64,000 nt of DNA from Budorcas taxicolor (GCF_023091745.1 NC_068934.1:20600434-20664433); one strand, 5' to 3'. Shown: positions 1 to 11,521, counted from the stretch's first letter. Translations and numbers: made by a program. Notes: a model not told the origin generated them from the sequence alone.

Positions 1-723
1 AAAATTAGGAAGTCTTAGAAAAATATATTTACATAGTAGCTTTAGAGATATCAGCATGATATAGTAGTTTTGATACTGATATTTGCTTTTAGTATAATTT
101 ACTTATTGTAAATGTATATAATTAATATTTAATAGTAAGTGTTTAATAACTACTATAAACTCTGAAAATTTGTGTAACCAGCTTTTATAGGTATGTATCA
201 GCCATCTCCAGCAGACCGCTGGAGTATTCACTGTTTTAAAACCTGATTGTTTCCTCAGCAGAAACTTAAGCTGTGGGTCTAAATGACTATGTAGCAGACA
301 TGCTCCAGAATATTTAAAAAGTGCCAACATGTAAATTATTTTTTAATCTTTCATCAGTAAATTCTCATAATATTGTACTTCTCAATTAATGAAATCTGCA
401 GCTTTTAAAATCCATAGTGAGTATATAATTTGTATGTGAAGTGCATATGTCTATTGGATTCATGTATACACATATATACCCACATACATGATGCAATAAA
501 AACCTGTCTGCATTTATCTAATCTTCTGGAAAAAATTAAAACAAAATGACATTTTGGGGATGATTTTGCTTTTTTTCCAGATGTAGGTTAAAAATTGCTT
601 ACTTGGATTTGTTTTACAGATTTCAGGAAAAACCATTCAAATACACTTTTCAAAGAAGAGGCAAAGATTTTTTTTTAATGTGGATTATAACAGCCATATA
701 TCACATGTATAATCATAAGGGAT
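1..723. other. Non-coding AT-rich stretch, no gene seen
   Basis: No open frame with coding character, splice-flanked exon or repeat was recognised here. The stretch is AT-rich with short T runs. It ends where an antisense BovB begins. By context it is intron or flank downstream of the minus-strand LUZP2 exon at 6.6 kb. Confidence 0.5.
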
Positions 724-1892
724 TTGATTTAGGTCATACCTGAAGGATCTTGTGGTTTTCCCTACTTTCTTAAATTTAAGTCTGAATTTGACAATAAGGA
801 GTTCATGATCTGAGCCACAGTCAGCTCCTAGTCTTCATTTTGCTGACTGTATAGAGCTTCTCCATCTTTGGCTACAGAGAATATAATCAATCTGATTTTG
901 GTATTGACCATCTGGTGACGTCCCATGTGTAGAGTCTTCTTTTGTGTTTTTGGAAGAGGGTGTTTGCTATGAGCAGTGTGTTCTCTTGGCAAAACTCTAT
1001 TAGCCTTTGCCCTGCTTCATTTTGTACTCCAAGGCCAAATATTCCTGTTACTCCAGATATCTCTTGGCTTCTTCCTTTTGCATTCCAGTCCCCTATAATG
1101 ATAAGGACATCTCTTTTGGGTGTGGGTTCTAGACGGTCTTGTGGATCTTCACAGAACCATTCAACTTAAGCTTCTTCAGTGTTACTGGTTGGGGCATAGA
1201 CTTGGATTACTGTGATAGTGAATGGTTTGCCTCAGAAACGAACATTCTGTCGTTTTTGAGATTGCACCCAAGTACTGCATTTCAGACTCTCTTGTTGACT
1301 GTGATGGCTACTCCATTTCTTCTAAGGGATTCCTGCCCACAGTAGTAGATATAATGGTCATCTAAATTAAATTCAACCATTCCAGTCCATTTTAGTTCAC
1401 TGATTCCTAAAATGTCAATGTTCACTCTGCCATTTCCTGTTTGACCACTTCCAATTAGCCTTGAATTATTGACCTAACATTCCAGGTTCCTATGCAATAT
1501 TGCTCTTTACAGCATCGGATTTTACTTCCATCACCAGTCACATTCACAACTGGGTGCTATTTTTGCTTTTGCTCCATCCCTTCATTGTTTTTGGAGTTAT
1601 TCCTCCACTGATTTCTAGTAGCATATTGGGCACCTACCAACCTGGGGAGTTCACCTTTCAATGTCCTATCCTTTCACCTTTTCATAATGTGCACCGGGTT
1701 CTCAAAGCAAGAATACTGAAGTGGTTTGCCATTCCCTTCTCCAGTGGACCATGTTTTGTCAGAACTCTCCACCATGACCCATCTGTCTTGGGTGGCCCTA
1801 CATGGCATGGCTCATAGGTTCATTGAGTTAGACAAGGCAAATGGGGGAAACTGACTAAGTGGAAACTGGGTCTTGTTCTGATGGGCAGGGCC
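724..1892 (-). mobile_element. BovB LINE fragment: 5' UTR and endonuclease region, antisense
   Basis: Read on the minus strand this matches the 5' half of BovB (RTE clade): a 5' region followed by the apurinic/apyrimidinic-type endonuclease domain that nicks target DNA before reverse transcription. Recognisable on the minus strand are 'ILGISELKW' (about 1390-1425), the 'YYCGQES' block (about 1340) and the 'GDWNAK' region (about 1060-1090). Several frameshifts break the frame, so it is dead. The element stops at 724 without the reverse transcriptase. Its 5' UTR sequence appears to resume at 3035 after a second BovB piece, so this outer copy was interrupted by insertion. Confidence 0.85.
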
Positions 1893-3034
1893 ATGTTTCA
1901 GTTCAGTTCAGTCAGTCAGTTGTGTCTGACTCCATGAATTGCAGCATGCCAGATCTCCCTGTCCATCACCAACTCCTGGAATTCACTCAAACTTACGTCC
2001 ATCGAGTCGGTGATGCCATCCAGCCATCTCATCCTCTGTCGTCCCCTTCTCCTCCTGCCCCCAATCCCTCCCAGCATCAGAGTCTTCTCCAATGAGTCAG
2101 CTCTTTGCATGAGGTGGCCAAAGTACTGGAGTTTCAGCTTTAGCATCATTCCTTCCAAAGAACACCCAGGACTGATCTCCATTAGAATGGACTGGTTGGA
2201 TCTCCTTGTAGTCCAAAGGACTCTCAAGAGTCTTCTCTAACACCACAGTTCAAAAGCAGCAATTCTTCGGCTCTCAGCTTTCTTCACAGTCCAACTCTCA
2301 CATCCATACATGACCACAGGAAAAACCATAGCTTTGACTAGACAGACCTTTGTTGGCAAAGTAATGTCTCTGCTTTTGAATATGCTATCTAGGTTGGTCA
2401 TAACTTTTCTTCCAAGGAGTAAGCATCTTTTAATTTCATGGCTGCAGTCACCATCTGCAGTGATTTTGGAGCCCCCCAAAATAAAGTCTGACACTGTTTC
2501 CACTCTTTCCCCATCTATTTCCCATGAAGTGATGGGACCGGATGCCACGATCTTAGTTTTCTGAATGTTGAGCTTTAAGCCAACTTTTTCACTCTCCTCT
2601 TTCACTTTCATCAAGAGGCTTTTTAGTTCCTGTTCAGTTTCTGCCATAAGGGTGGTGTCATCTGCATATCTGAGGTTATTGATATTTCTCCCGGAAATCT
2701 TGATCCCAGCTTGTGTTTCTTCCAGCCCAGCGTTTCTCATCATGTACTCTGCTGCTGCTGCTGCTAAGTCGCTTCAGTCGTGTCCGACTCTGTGTGACCC
2801 CATAGACAGCAGCCAACCAGGCTCCCCCGTCCCTGGGATTCTCCAAGCAAGAACACTGGAGTGGGTTGCCATTTCCTTCTCCAATGCATGAAAGTGAAAA
2901 GTGTAAGTCAAGTCACTCAGTTGTGTCTGACACTTCGCGACCCTATGAACTGCAGCCTACCAGGCTCTTCATGCATGGGATTTTCCAGGCAAGAGTACTG
3001 GAGTGGGGTGATGATGTACTCTGCATATAAGTTA
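1893..3034 (-). mobile_element. BovB LINE 3' half (reverse transcriptase C-terminus and 3' tail), antisense, split by a SINE
   Basis: The minus strand reads from mid reverse transcriptase to the BovB 3' end, whose TGAACTGAACTGA-type tail lies at 1893-1910. The frame at 2237-2743 retains the RT catalytic motif YADD inside 'NNLRYADDTT' and the following 'KSLLMKVKEESEKVGLKLN' block. A frameshift near 2240 moves the remainder to another frame (1916-2227). A BOV-A2 SINE at 2753-3010 interrupts it, with matching target-site duplications. The copy lies inside an older BovB whose sequence continues on both sides. Confidence 0.85.
2753..3010 (-). mobile_element. BOV-A2 SINE, antisense
   Basis: Two related monomers derived from the BovB 3' end, ending on the minus strand in a (CAG)n-like tail (the GCTGCTGCTG run at 2751). 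It is flanked by 14-bp direct repeats differing at one base (2739-2752 and 3011-3024, core ATGTACTCTGC), so it inserted into the BovB copy around it. Confidence 0.9.
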
Positions 3035-3280
3035 AACTTAGTAAATCTTTAATCCAATTTTCTGTTGGTGTCCAGGACTGAGTTCCCTTCCTGTTGTTTT
3101 TCCTGAGGCCAAACTATAGTGGAGGTAATGAAGATAATGGTGATCTCCTTCAAAATGTCCCATGCACGCATCACTGCACTCAGTGCCCCTGACCATGCAG
3201 CAGGCCACTGCCGACCCACGCCTTCACTGGAGACTCTGGGACACTCACAGGCAAGTCTGGGTCGGTCTCTTGTTGCACTA
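3035..3280 (-). mobile_element. BovB 5' UTR continuation, antisense
   Basis: The sequence from 'TTAGTAAATCTTTAATCC' onward resembles the 5' untranslated part of older BovB copies and would follow directly from the sequence that stops at 1892. I infer that it is the other half of the interrupted outer copy. It ends abruptly at the junction with a sense BovB 3' piece. Confidence 0.5.
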
Positions 3281-3729
3281 GTCAAAGCTATGGTTTTTCC
3301 AGTAGTCATGTATGGACTTGATAGTTGGACTATAAAAAAGCTGAGCACTAAAGAATTGATGCTTTTTAACTGTGGTGTTGGATGAGACTCTTGAGAGCCC
3401 CTTGGACTGCAAGGAAATCCAACCAGTCAATCCTAACTGAAATCACTGGTCCTGAATATTCACTGGAAGGACTGATACTGAAGCTGAAAGTCCAATACTT
3501 CGGCCACCTGATGCGAAGAACTGACTCATTGGAAAAGACCCTAATGCTGGGAAAGATTGAAGCAGGAGAAGGGGATGACAGAGGATGAGATGGTTGGATG
3601 GCATCACTGACTTGATGGACATGAGTTTGAGTAAGCTCCAGGAGTTGGTGATGGACAGGGAAGCCTAGCGTGCTGCAGTCCATGGGGTTGCAAAGGGTCG
3701 GACATGACTGAGCGACTGAACTGAATTGA
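3281..3729 (+). mobile_element. BovB LINE 3' end, sense
   Basis: The plus strand carries the C-terminal end of the BovB polyprotein ('VKAMVFPVVMYG', 'YFGHLMRRTDSLEKTLMLGKI') and the 3' tail ending TGACTGAGCGACTGAACTGA. It is 5'-truncated and frameshifted. Its orientation is opposite to the BovB pieces on its left, giving an inverted pair with 1893-2330. Confidence 0.85.
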
Positions 3730-3804
3730 TATCATGTGTATCAAGGAAATTAAGAAAATTTATGATTTGTAATGCTCATGTCACAACAATGACCTGAGAT
3801 AGCA

Positions 3805-3862
3805 CTGAGGAAACTGAGGCACAGAGAGGTTAAGTGATATGACGGTCTCACAGCTCCCTCTC
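3805..3862 (-). mobile_element. MIR SINE fragment, antisense
   Basis: The plus strand contains the reverse complement of the MIR core ('GAGGAAACTGAGGCACAGAG' then 'GGTTAAGTGA...CACAGCT'). It is a short, diverged, ancient copy. Confidence 0.75.
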
Positions 3863-3890
3863 GGGCACATATCACTGAGGCTATAATTGT

Positions 3891-4093
3891 GTGTTAATCT
3901 CTCAGTCGTGTCCGACTCTTTGTGATCATGAACTGTAGCCTGTCAGGTTCCTCTGTCCATGAAATTCTCAAGGCCAGAATACAGGAGTGGGTTGCCATTT
4001 CCTTCTCCAGGGGATCTTCGTGACCCAGGGATCGAACCTGGATCTCCAACATTGCAAGCAGATTCTTTACCACTGAACCACCAGGGAAGCCCC
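3891..4093 (-). mobile_element. Bov-tA SINE, antisense
   Basis: On the minus strand the copy starts GGGCTTCCCTGGTGGTTCAG, a tRNA-Glu-derived head with a B-box-like GGTTCGATCCC. It continues into the BovB-derived body and ends in GTCGGACACGACTGAG. Full-length class, moderately diverged. Confidence 0.88.
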
Positions 4094-4291
4094 GAGACTA
4101 TAATTAACCAACTCCAAAGACTTTGTAGTTTGAGGTCCTCATTTGAAAGTTAACATTTTGGATAAAAATTGTTCCATGACTGCAAAGTTTACTTCTCCTA
4201 CATACACCATATATCACATTTTATTATTCAGGATTTTTCAAATATTATCTGTGAGGTGCCTGCACAGAGATTCAAGTCCCAAGAAAGACAA

Positions 4292-4506
4292 ATAGGGCTT
4301 CCGCAGTGACTCAGCAGGTAAAGCATCTGCCTGCAGTACAGGGGACAGAGCAGATGTGTGTTCAGTTCCTGTGTCTGGAAGGTCCCCTGGAGGAGGGCAT
4401 GGCAACCCACTCAGTATTGCTGCCTGGAGAAGCCCATGGACTGAGGAGCTTGGCAGGCTACAGTCCAATGGGTCACAAGGAGCTGGACATGACTGAGTGA
4501 CTAAGA
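4292..4506 (+). mobile_element. Bov-tA SINE, sense, old copy
   Basis: A tRNA-like head beginning 'AGGGCTTCCGCAGTGACTCA' is followed by the BovB-derived body ending 'CTGGACATGACTGAGTGACT'. The A-box and B-box positions are mutated, so internal pol III activity is unlikely. Confidence 0.85.
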
Positions 4507-5861
4507 AGCGAAAGGCAAAGGAGAAAAGGAAATATATACACATCTGAAACTGAACAAAGCACACACACACGTACATAAAATACAACTGCCACCATATTTG
4601 AAAAGATAAATAATATATGCAAAAGAGAAATGCCACAGAGGCTTTTAATGCTAATTTGTAAAACAGAATGCTCTATGGTATATCAACTTAGATTTATTGA
4701 ACTTTATCTTAAATAATTAGATATTATTTTTTTTTAAAAATAAGCATTCTGTAAACTACATGCATCTAAATGCTTCCTGTGTTTTCCTGTTAAACCTAGA
4801 GAAATAATAATACATATGTATTATTTATTTCAATGACAGGATACCTATTTATTAATAAGTCAGTTAAAGTAACAATCAGTAATTTCTTCCGTATATTCAG
4901 GGTCATAAAGAGCCCCATTTTACTAATGAGCCTAATAAATATACTTTAAGTTGGAGACAAGTGTCATATGCCCATAAAATCACAAAGCTGCTTTGCTCCA
5001 AGTCACTGGACTTAATACGGTTGAATCTATGCTTCTCCCTTAAACTAACCTGAAGTGGAGGAGTATGTGGCCTTCTGATAGGTGGCAGAGATTGTGTAAG
5101 GTAGCTGTACACTTAACCAATAATCTGCTTCAATACACTTACCAGGAATTTTTTTAAATGTAAAAATATATTATTATGCAACTTTCTTCCATGAGTTTGG
5201 TTAAATTAAACAAACAACAACAACAAAAAAAACCCACTGTTTTCAAAGGAGGATCAGAGAGATGTAAAGGTGAAAAATATTGGCCTAGATTTTTTGAGAT
5301 CCTTCATTGCATAATAAAAACAAAGAAGATAATATAAAATGGAAAGACTTATTTCAAATGATTTTAACAGAAAAAGAAGGTTACACAGATTAATCTGTTT
5401 TTGAGAAATCAGCCCGTTAGAGGAGAAAAAAAAAACAGTAGATTTATTTTGTTTGACTTAATTTTGACTCTGCATCCTGAAAACAGCATTCCCCTCATCT
5501 ACAGATTGGCCACATCCCCAGATGACTGTATTGGTAGGTATTTGTAACAGTGATCCTCAGGGATTTTTGCCCACCATACTCTAGCCCACCATGGATTTGC
5601 TTTAGAAGTTGGACTCCTCTCTATAGCATTTATTTCAACAGCAAGTGATCCTGAGGCAAGTGATACAAGAATTGCACATTCAAGTATACTGCCTGAAACT
5701 AAACTCCTTTCTTTAATAACAATTTCAGATTGTCAATATTTATTTAAAAGTAGAGCTTGCAAACTGAAGGTTCTGATGATTGAAACAAAAGCAGAACTGA
5801 AATGCCCTCTTTTGTCCTGTATAAAGTAGAATGATGGCAGGGATTTGCTTAAATTCTTGTT
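4507..5861. other. Non-coding stretch, no clear repeat
   Basis: AT-rich sequence with short simple runs (CA at 4560, CAACAA at 5214-5230, A-runs). One weak possible splice-flanked block on the minus strand (5050-5104) is reported as a finding but not called as a gene. Otherwise nothing recognised. Confidence 0.45.
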
Positions 5862-6075
5862 GTTTAAGTTGCTAAGTCGCATCCAACTCTTTTGAAACCC
5901 CATGGACTGTAGGCCACCAGGCTCCTCTGTCCATGGGATTTTCCAGGCAAGCATACTGGAGTGGGTTTCTATTTTCTATTTCCTTCTCCAGGGGATCGTC
6001 CTAACCCAGGGATGGAACCCATGTCTCCTGCATTGACAGGTGGATTCTTTACCACCGAGCCACAGGGAAGCCCTC
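5862..6075 (-). mobile_element. Bov-tA SINE, antisense
   Basis: The minus strand begins GGGCTTCCCTGTGGCTCGGT (tRNA-like head) and ends in the BovB-derived tail near 5865. A small internal duplication ('TTTCTATTTTCTATTTCC' at 5967-5985) is present. Confidence 0.88.
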
Positions 6076-6556
6076 CTAATCCCCTAGGGAGCTCTTAAAA
6101 ACTAATGATGACTGGAGCCAAACCAGGAAGAATTTGTCAGAGGTGAGCCCCAAGTATTAAGACTTTTTTTTTTTTTAATAACAATCCCAAGTGATTCTAA
6201 TGTACAGTTACAGTGTTGAGAACTACAGGCTTAATTTCTGAAAAATGTATCCACTTTTGTAAGGATGGTGGTTATACCCTAGAAGAAAGTATTTTCCATA
6301 ATAAACCCCTGGTGAAAACTGGAATATAATTCAAGATATTTTCTTATAATATTGTAAAATAGTGATGATAATAATTCTGCCTAAGAAACAGCTTGTTCTC
6401 TTATAAAGAAAATTTGTTTTCCAATATTCTCCAAGTGACTATGAAGACTTTACAAACTGGGTTACTATCTCCCATTTACATCCTGATTTTTCAATGAATT
6501 TGCTATCTTACTTGGATTCACTCTGATGATAATACAGATCGAAGTCAAGAAAGTAC

Positions 6557-6724
6557 CTTGGCTGTTGTGCTTACATATGCAGTCCTCGAGTCACTTATCA
6601 TGGTTGGGACTGATATCTGAGTTCGATATGGCCTGAAGGGATTCAAATGGGGAGGATGCTGATCACGGAAAACAGTTGAGAGGCAGAGTTGTACAGTCTC
6701 TTTCATTGCTTTCAGCTGTGACTC
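6557..6724 (-). CDS. LUZP2: LUZP2 (leucine zipper protein 2) coding exon, 3' part of the gene
   Basis: On the minus strand this is a 168-nt block with no stop codon, preceded by an acceptor (TTTTTATAG at 6725-6733) and followed by a donor (AAG|GTACTT at 6555-6556). The frame starts in phase 0 and reads 'ESQLKAMKETVQLCLSTVF' then RDQ. It directly continues the coiled coil of the exon at 18555-18629, whose last residues are 'EKAALDR'. From memory these residues match the end of the coiled coil of LUZP2, a protein of about 350 residues with a signal peptide and leucine zipper, probably secreted and of poorly known function. The last about 34 residues (proline-rich, then 'SDSRTAYVSTTAK') fit my recollection of the human protein poorly. 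A second donor (TAT|GTAAGC, AC at 6573-6574) would end the exon at 6575, also in phase 0 (150 nt). Exon identity is fairly secure; its 3' boundary is not. Confidence 0.75.
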
Positions 6725-7299
6725 CTATAAAAACAAGAGAGATCACAATTTTTACATGTGGTTCTGGTCATCATTCACCTGACTAGATTCTCCCTTTCCT
6801 CCTAGCCTATACTCATTCCCCAAACACATGTTAGTTTTAATACATAATTGCCCAGCGTAAATTCCATGATAACATACCATGTAATGCACACTCAGTCTGT
6901 TTTTTAGGAACTAATGTGTTTCATGATATATTTTGATCACTAGAATTCAGAGACATAGCTTACATTTTTTCCCCTTGAATTGACATGATTTCAATTATGA
7001 TACCTTGATGGCAAGGAAATATACTTTAGAGTCACTCTAAATTGGATCCTTTTAGCATCTGCCATCTTTATCATAAACCTCCTTTCGAATCACTCCTCTT
7101 GTGATGTTTCTCCTTTTGTTTCTCAAATCAGCCTGTATCTCTACTCAATTAATGCTAAAACTCTTATTTCCTTGGGTCCTGTTAAGTAGTAGGAGTTATT
7201 CAGATATGATTGTAAGTGATAATCAAACATCTGTGAACCTGGCATTATTATTTCTGTTTTACTATGAATGTAACAAAATTTCAGGTTCTAGACTGTTTT
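6725..7299. other. Intronic non-coding stretch
   Basis: Sequence upstream (on the minus strand) of the LUZP2 exon acceptor. No gene or confident repeat was recognised. Confidence 0.5.
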
Positions 7300-8066
7300 C
7301 TTCTTTTTAAATTTTTATTTTAATTGGAATATATTTTGGTTTACAATGTTGTGTTACTTTTAGCTGTACAACAAAGTGATTCAGTTATACATATACCCCT
7401 TCATTTTCAAATTCTTTCCCATATAGGTTATTACAGTATATTGAGTAGAATTCTCAGTGCTATATAGTAGGGCCTTATTAGTTATCTCGTTCATATAACA
7501 GCAGTGTGTATATGCTCATTTCAAAGTGCTAATTTACTCCGCCTTTCCCCTTAGGTAACCATGATTTTCTAAGCCTGTGAGGTCTATTTCTATTTTTTTA
7601 AATAAGTTTATTTGTAACATTTTTATATTCCACAAGTTGTATCATATGATATTTGCATTCCCCTGTCTGATTTCCTTCACTTAGCATGATAATCGTGAGG
7701 TCCATCCATGTTGCTGCCAATGGCAGTATTTCACTTTTTTTATGGCTTAGTAGTATTTTGCTGTATATATGTACCACGTCTTCTTTATCCACTCCTTTAT
7801 CGATGGGCATTTAGGATGCTTCCATGTCTTGGCTATTGTTAAGTAGTGCTGCAGTGAACACTAGGGTGCATGCATCTTTTTGAATTATGGTTTTCTCAGG
7901 ATATATGCCGAGGAGTGGGACTGCTGGATCATATGGTAGTTCTGTGTTTAGTTTTTAAGGAAACTCCATACTGTTCTCCACAGTGTTTGTACCAATTTAC
8001 ATTCCCACTAACAGTGTAGGAGGGTTCCTTTCTCTCCACACTCTTTCCAGCATTTATTGCAGAACT
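7300..8066 (-). mobile_element. L1 LINE 3' part (ORF2 C-terminus and 3' UTR), antisense
   Basis: The plus strand shows the reverse complement of the mammalian L1 ORF2 end and 3' UTR: 'CATCCATGTTGCTGC', 'TATGTACCAC', 'CTTTATCCACTC', 'GGATCATATGGTAGT', 'ACATTCCCACTAACAG'. It is 5'-truncated and full of stops, an older artiodactyl-type copy. Confidence 0.85.
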
Positions 8067-9636
8067 ACTTTTTCTTTAGGTTTACATTCCAAGGTAGACT
8101 GAACTATATAGAGACAACCATCTCCCACTGCCACCCAATCTCCAGATCCCACTGCTAAAAATATTTTAAGTTGCTTATAAGTTTTTAAAATGATGTAAAG
8201 TTGAGTCCCAATGACAAAGACATCCCCAGGTACCAAAATAAAGAGAGACACACAACCTTGAGGAAATCTCATGGTAACACAGGGGTAACTGGGGACAAGC
8301 ATACAGACCCTAGTAAGACAATAACATATAAATATCCACTTCAAGATATGAAATGTGGCCTCTGGGGCAAAAGAGAAGAAGAAAAGAGAATAGTTGCTGG
8401 AGTCATATCCAGCAAACAGGCACAATTGGCGTTTACCCTTTTCGTGTAGTTCCATGTTTGGATCAGTGGATCTAGTGGATCTAGTGGATCAATGAAGCAG
8501 GAAAGTCTGTTGTCTTCTCCTGTCACAGTAGTATACTCCCAACAAAACTACTGTCTTTGGTATATAATGTCAGCAATATATCTACAGATAGCATCCCATC
8601 CTACTTATTGTCTCCTATACAGCCCCTGGGGTCAATTTCTTGAGAGTGACTATGGCTTTGATTTTTCCCAGTGTTCTCTGTTTCCTACTAATGTGTGGTA
8701 TAAGATTTATCTTTAAGATGAGAGTGTAGATTCCTAGAATAGCAATTTAAGAAATCTTTCTTTTTGGTCATATCACAAGATTGAAAAAAAAAAAAGACAA
8801 CAGTAAGAGCTGCAACTGGAAATATATAAGAAACAGGACACAGATGTAGTTCCCTCACATTAACCTTGCCCTGTCACATTTCATAAAAATCTGATAAGAG
8901 CAAAATAAAAGTCTGTTAAGAAATAGGATGGAGGGGCTTTGTTAACTGGACAGGGGGGAGTAAAGTTGAATAAAAAACTTATACTCAAAATGGTCCCTTT
9001 TATTTGCTTGCCTGAGTAGCTAGAGACCTGCTATGGCTGATTATGTTTGTTTTCTTTATATAATTTATCACTAATTTTAATTTATTTATATATATATGTA
9101 TAAGTTGTCTGTTTTGTTCAGAACTGTAGAGCTAGCACCTAACACAATACCTGACACATGAGAAAGGACACATAAAATTTTTTTTAAATAAATACTTAGT
9201 TGAAAATGTTATTTCTCTTTTGTCAGGGAAAGAAGCTATCTCAATAAAAAGAAATGAAGTAATGATTCAGATCACCCTTCCTATTGAGTCTTTGTTATAA
9301 TCTTGGATGGCCCTAACCTTCTGTTACTGCAGAATAAGTGTGGGTGCTGTTCTCTGGAGTGAGATGTTCCAGGTTCCACTGAACAATTTGGTTATGTTTT
9401 CTGTTTCTCATAATACAGTTAGATAATGGAAATAGAGCTAATGTGACGACGTCAAGCAGGTCTTGGCCAGGACTCAAAGTTAACATAGCTTTGAAATGCA
9501 GATTTTTCAATGCTCATTCATGCAGGAAATTATTTGATAGTTATTTGATTCACTGCATTCATATCATGGCTCCTCTCAACACAGTATATATATATAAAAG
9601 TTAGATCTACGACAGGCACAAAATATGTATGTATGG
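8067..9636. other. Intronic non-coding stretch
   Basis: No gene seen. It contains the short tandem repeat at 8459-8492, short A-runs (8784-8796) and an AT dinucleotide patch near 9590. Open frames here lack homology or splice context. Confidence 0.45.
8459..8492. repeat. Short tandem repeat, 9-bp unit GGATCTAGT
   Basis: About three and a half imperfect copies of GGATCTAGT in a row (GGATCAGT, GGATCTAGT, GGATCTAGT, GGATCAATG). A minor minisatellite-like tract. Confidence 0.8.
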
Positions 9637-9702
9637 TGCTGCTGGTGCTAAGTCGCTTTAGTCGTGTCCGATTCTGTGCGACCCCATAGACGGCAGCCTA
9701 TG
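9637..9702 (-). mobile_element. BOV-A2 SINE 3' fragment, antisense
   Basis: Only the last about 65 bp of a BOV-A2-type SINE: the minus strand reads 'GCCGTCTATGGGGTCGCACA' through 'GACACGACTAAAGCGACTTA' to a CAG-like tail. Strongly 5'-truncated. Confidence 0.8.
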
Positions 9703-10889
9703 TTGACATAATAGACAACTTCCTGAGCAACAGCTAAACTCAGATGCCAAAAGTAAACAATGAATGGCATCAACCTAATACTTCATTTTAAGTAAACATT
9801 CTTTAGGCAAGACAAAATTCCCAGTGGAGCGATCGATATATTTGAACATGGGTGAAATCATCTCATCTGCTCATCCAGCCCTCCTGACATTTTCAGGGTC
9901 ACTTCGGAGAGCAGAATCAACAATACATAGATGTAACCTCCAACTCCTCACCTTTCATAGCCATTGTAGTAAGCTATCCTTCCTCTTAAGTTTCAACCTA
10001 TTCTTAATCTCATAGTTTTTTACTTCCTTTCTTTTTTTGGATCACAAGCTTGTGAATTGGCCTCCTGTATTAGATTCTGGATTCACTCCTTCATTACACT
10101 GTAGATTTTTCCTGCCAGAGACCACAGATTTCTGTGAACAATGCTTCCCTAATTTGTTCATCTTTCTATTAAAAAAAAAGAAAAAGAAAAAAAAAAAGCT
10201 CACATCTTTCCAGTTAGTCCCTCTAACTAAATAAAGCCTGTAATTGACACTACTCAGGTTTGGCTTGACCCATCCATGAGCAAGGCCAAGACAATGATTT
10301 TACACAATGTCATTACATTTTCATTTATATTGCTAGCTTTAGTCTGTTTTAAAATTGCAAGTAAGGCCACTGTTCACTTTAAAGTTCACTGGAACAGGAT
10401 GTCACCTAATGAAATATGATGTGACTTATACAAACTATACTTTGCCCTAGATCTTACAACATATCCCCTCTGAGATTCAGCTTTATTTTTGCCCTTGATC
10501 TTCTTCCCACACCAAACCACATTTCCCATTTCCTCTGCCACATGATAATAAAATGCAAAGTCTTTAAGGATATCCTGCTTGTAACAATGTCCTTTGTTTA
10601 TAGTCCATCAAACGTTTCAAGTTCATTCTCATCTAGGAATCTTTACACTTGCTGTTATCTTAGCCTGCAGAACTCTCTTTCCAAATAGCTACATAGGAAA
10701 CTTCTACTTAAAAAATGTATGTTTCAGCTCACATATTATCTTCTATGAAACATAATAACTGATTACTCTATCAAAGCACACTTCTATCTCAAAGTCTTTA
10801 TCATATAGTTCTTAAAGGTCTTTTGCAGCCCTTGTCATCAGTGCAAATTATCTTACTGTTAATATGTTTATTGTTTTATCTATTTCTAT
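9703..10889. other. Intronic non-coding stretch with an A-rich tract
   Basis: No gene recognised. An A-rich run interrupted by G (about 10170-10198) is the only simple sequence. It may be the tail of a decayed retroposon, but no body was recognised. Confidence 0.45.
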
Positions 10890-11521
10890 TTCAGTGTTGG
10901 GAAACGGTGTTTGCTATGACCAGTGTGTTCTCTTGACAGAACTGTTAGTCTTAGCCTTGCTTGATTTTGTACCCCAAGGCCAAACTTGGCCTGTTACTCC
11001 AGGTATCTCTTGACTTCCTACATTTGCATTCCAATCCCCTATGATGAAAAGGACATTTTTGGGAGGTGTTAGCTCTAGAAGGTCTCATAGGTTTTCATAG
11101 AACTAGTTACTTCAGCTTCTTCAGTATCAGTGGTTGGGGTACAGATGGATTACTGTGGTGTTGAATGGTTTACCTTGGAGATGAACTGATTTGGTTGTTT
11201 TAGAGATTGCACCCAGGTACTGCATTTTGGACTCTTCTGTTTACTATGAGGACTACTCCACAGTAGTAGATAAAATGGTCATCTGAATTAAATTTGCTCA
11301 TTTCCTTCCATTTTAGTTCACTGATTCCTAAAATGTCAATGTTCAATCTTCCCATTTCCTGCTTTATCTCATGCAATTTATCTTGATTCATGGACCTAAC
11401 ATTCCATGTTCCTATGCAATATTGTTCTTTACAGCATCAGATTTTCACCACTAGACACATCCACAACTGAACATCATTTCTGCTTTGGCCCAGCCTCTTC
11501 ATTCTTTCTAGAGTTATCAGC
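10890..11521 (-). mobile_element. BovB LINE endonuclease region, antisense (left part of an interrupted copy)
   Basis: The minus-strand frame at 11200-11391 reads 'MGRLNIDILGISELKWKEM' and 'FIYYCG', the N-terminal endonuclease block of BovB. Towards 10890 the GDWN-type region appears, mutated. The 5' UTR-proximal sequence of this copy resumes at 12412, after an inserted sense BovB. Older and more diverged than the copy at 0.7 kb. Confidence 0.82.

Noticed and set aside
942..1817. Plus-strand open frames at 0.9-1.8 kb
   Set aside because: Antisense shadows of the BovB endonuclease region.
3891..4093. tRNA-like sequence as a tRNA gene (also in the other Bov-tA copies)
   Set aside because: The tRNA-like part is the head of a Bov-tA SINE fused to a BovB-derived body; there is no complete cloverleaf with an acceptor stem.
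8054..8526. Overlapping open frames on both strands at 8.1-8.5 kb (up to 133 codons)
   Set aside because: No recognisable domain and no splice signals of quality. Frames on both strands over one stretch with a tandem GGATCTAGT repeat argue for chance.
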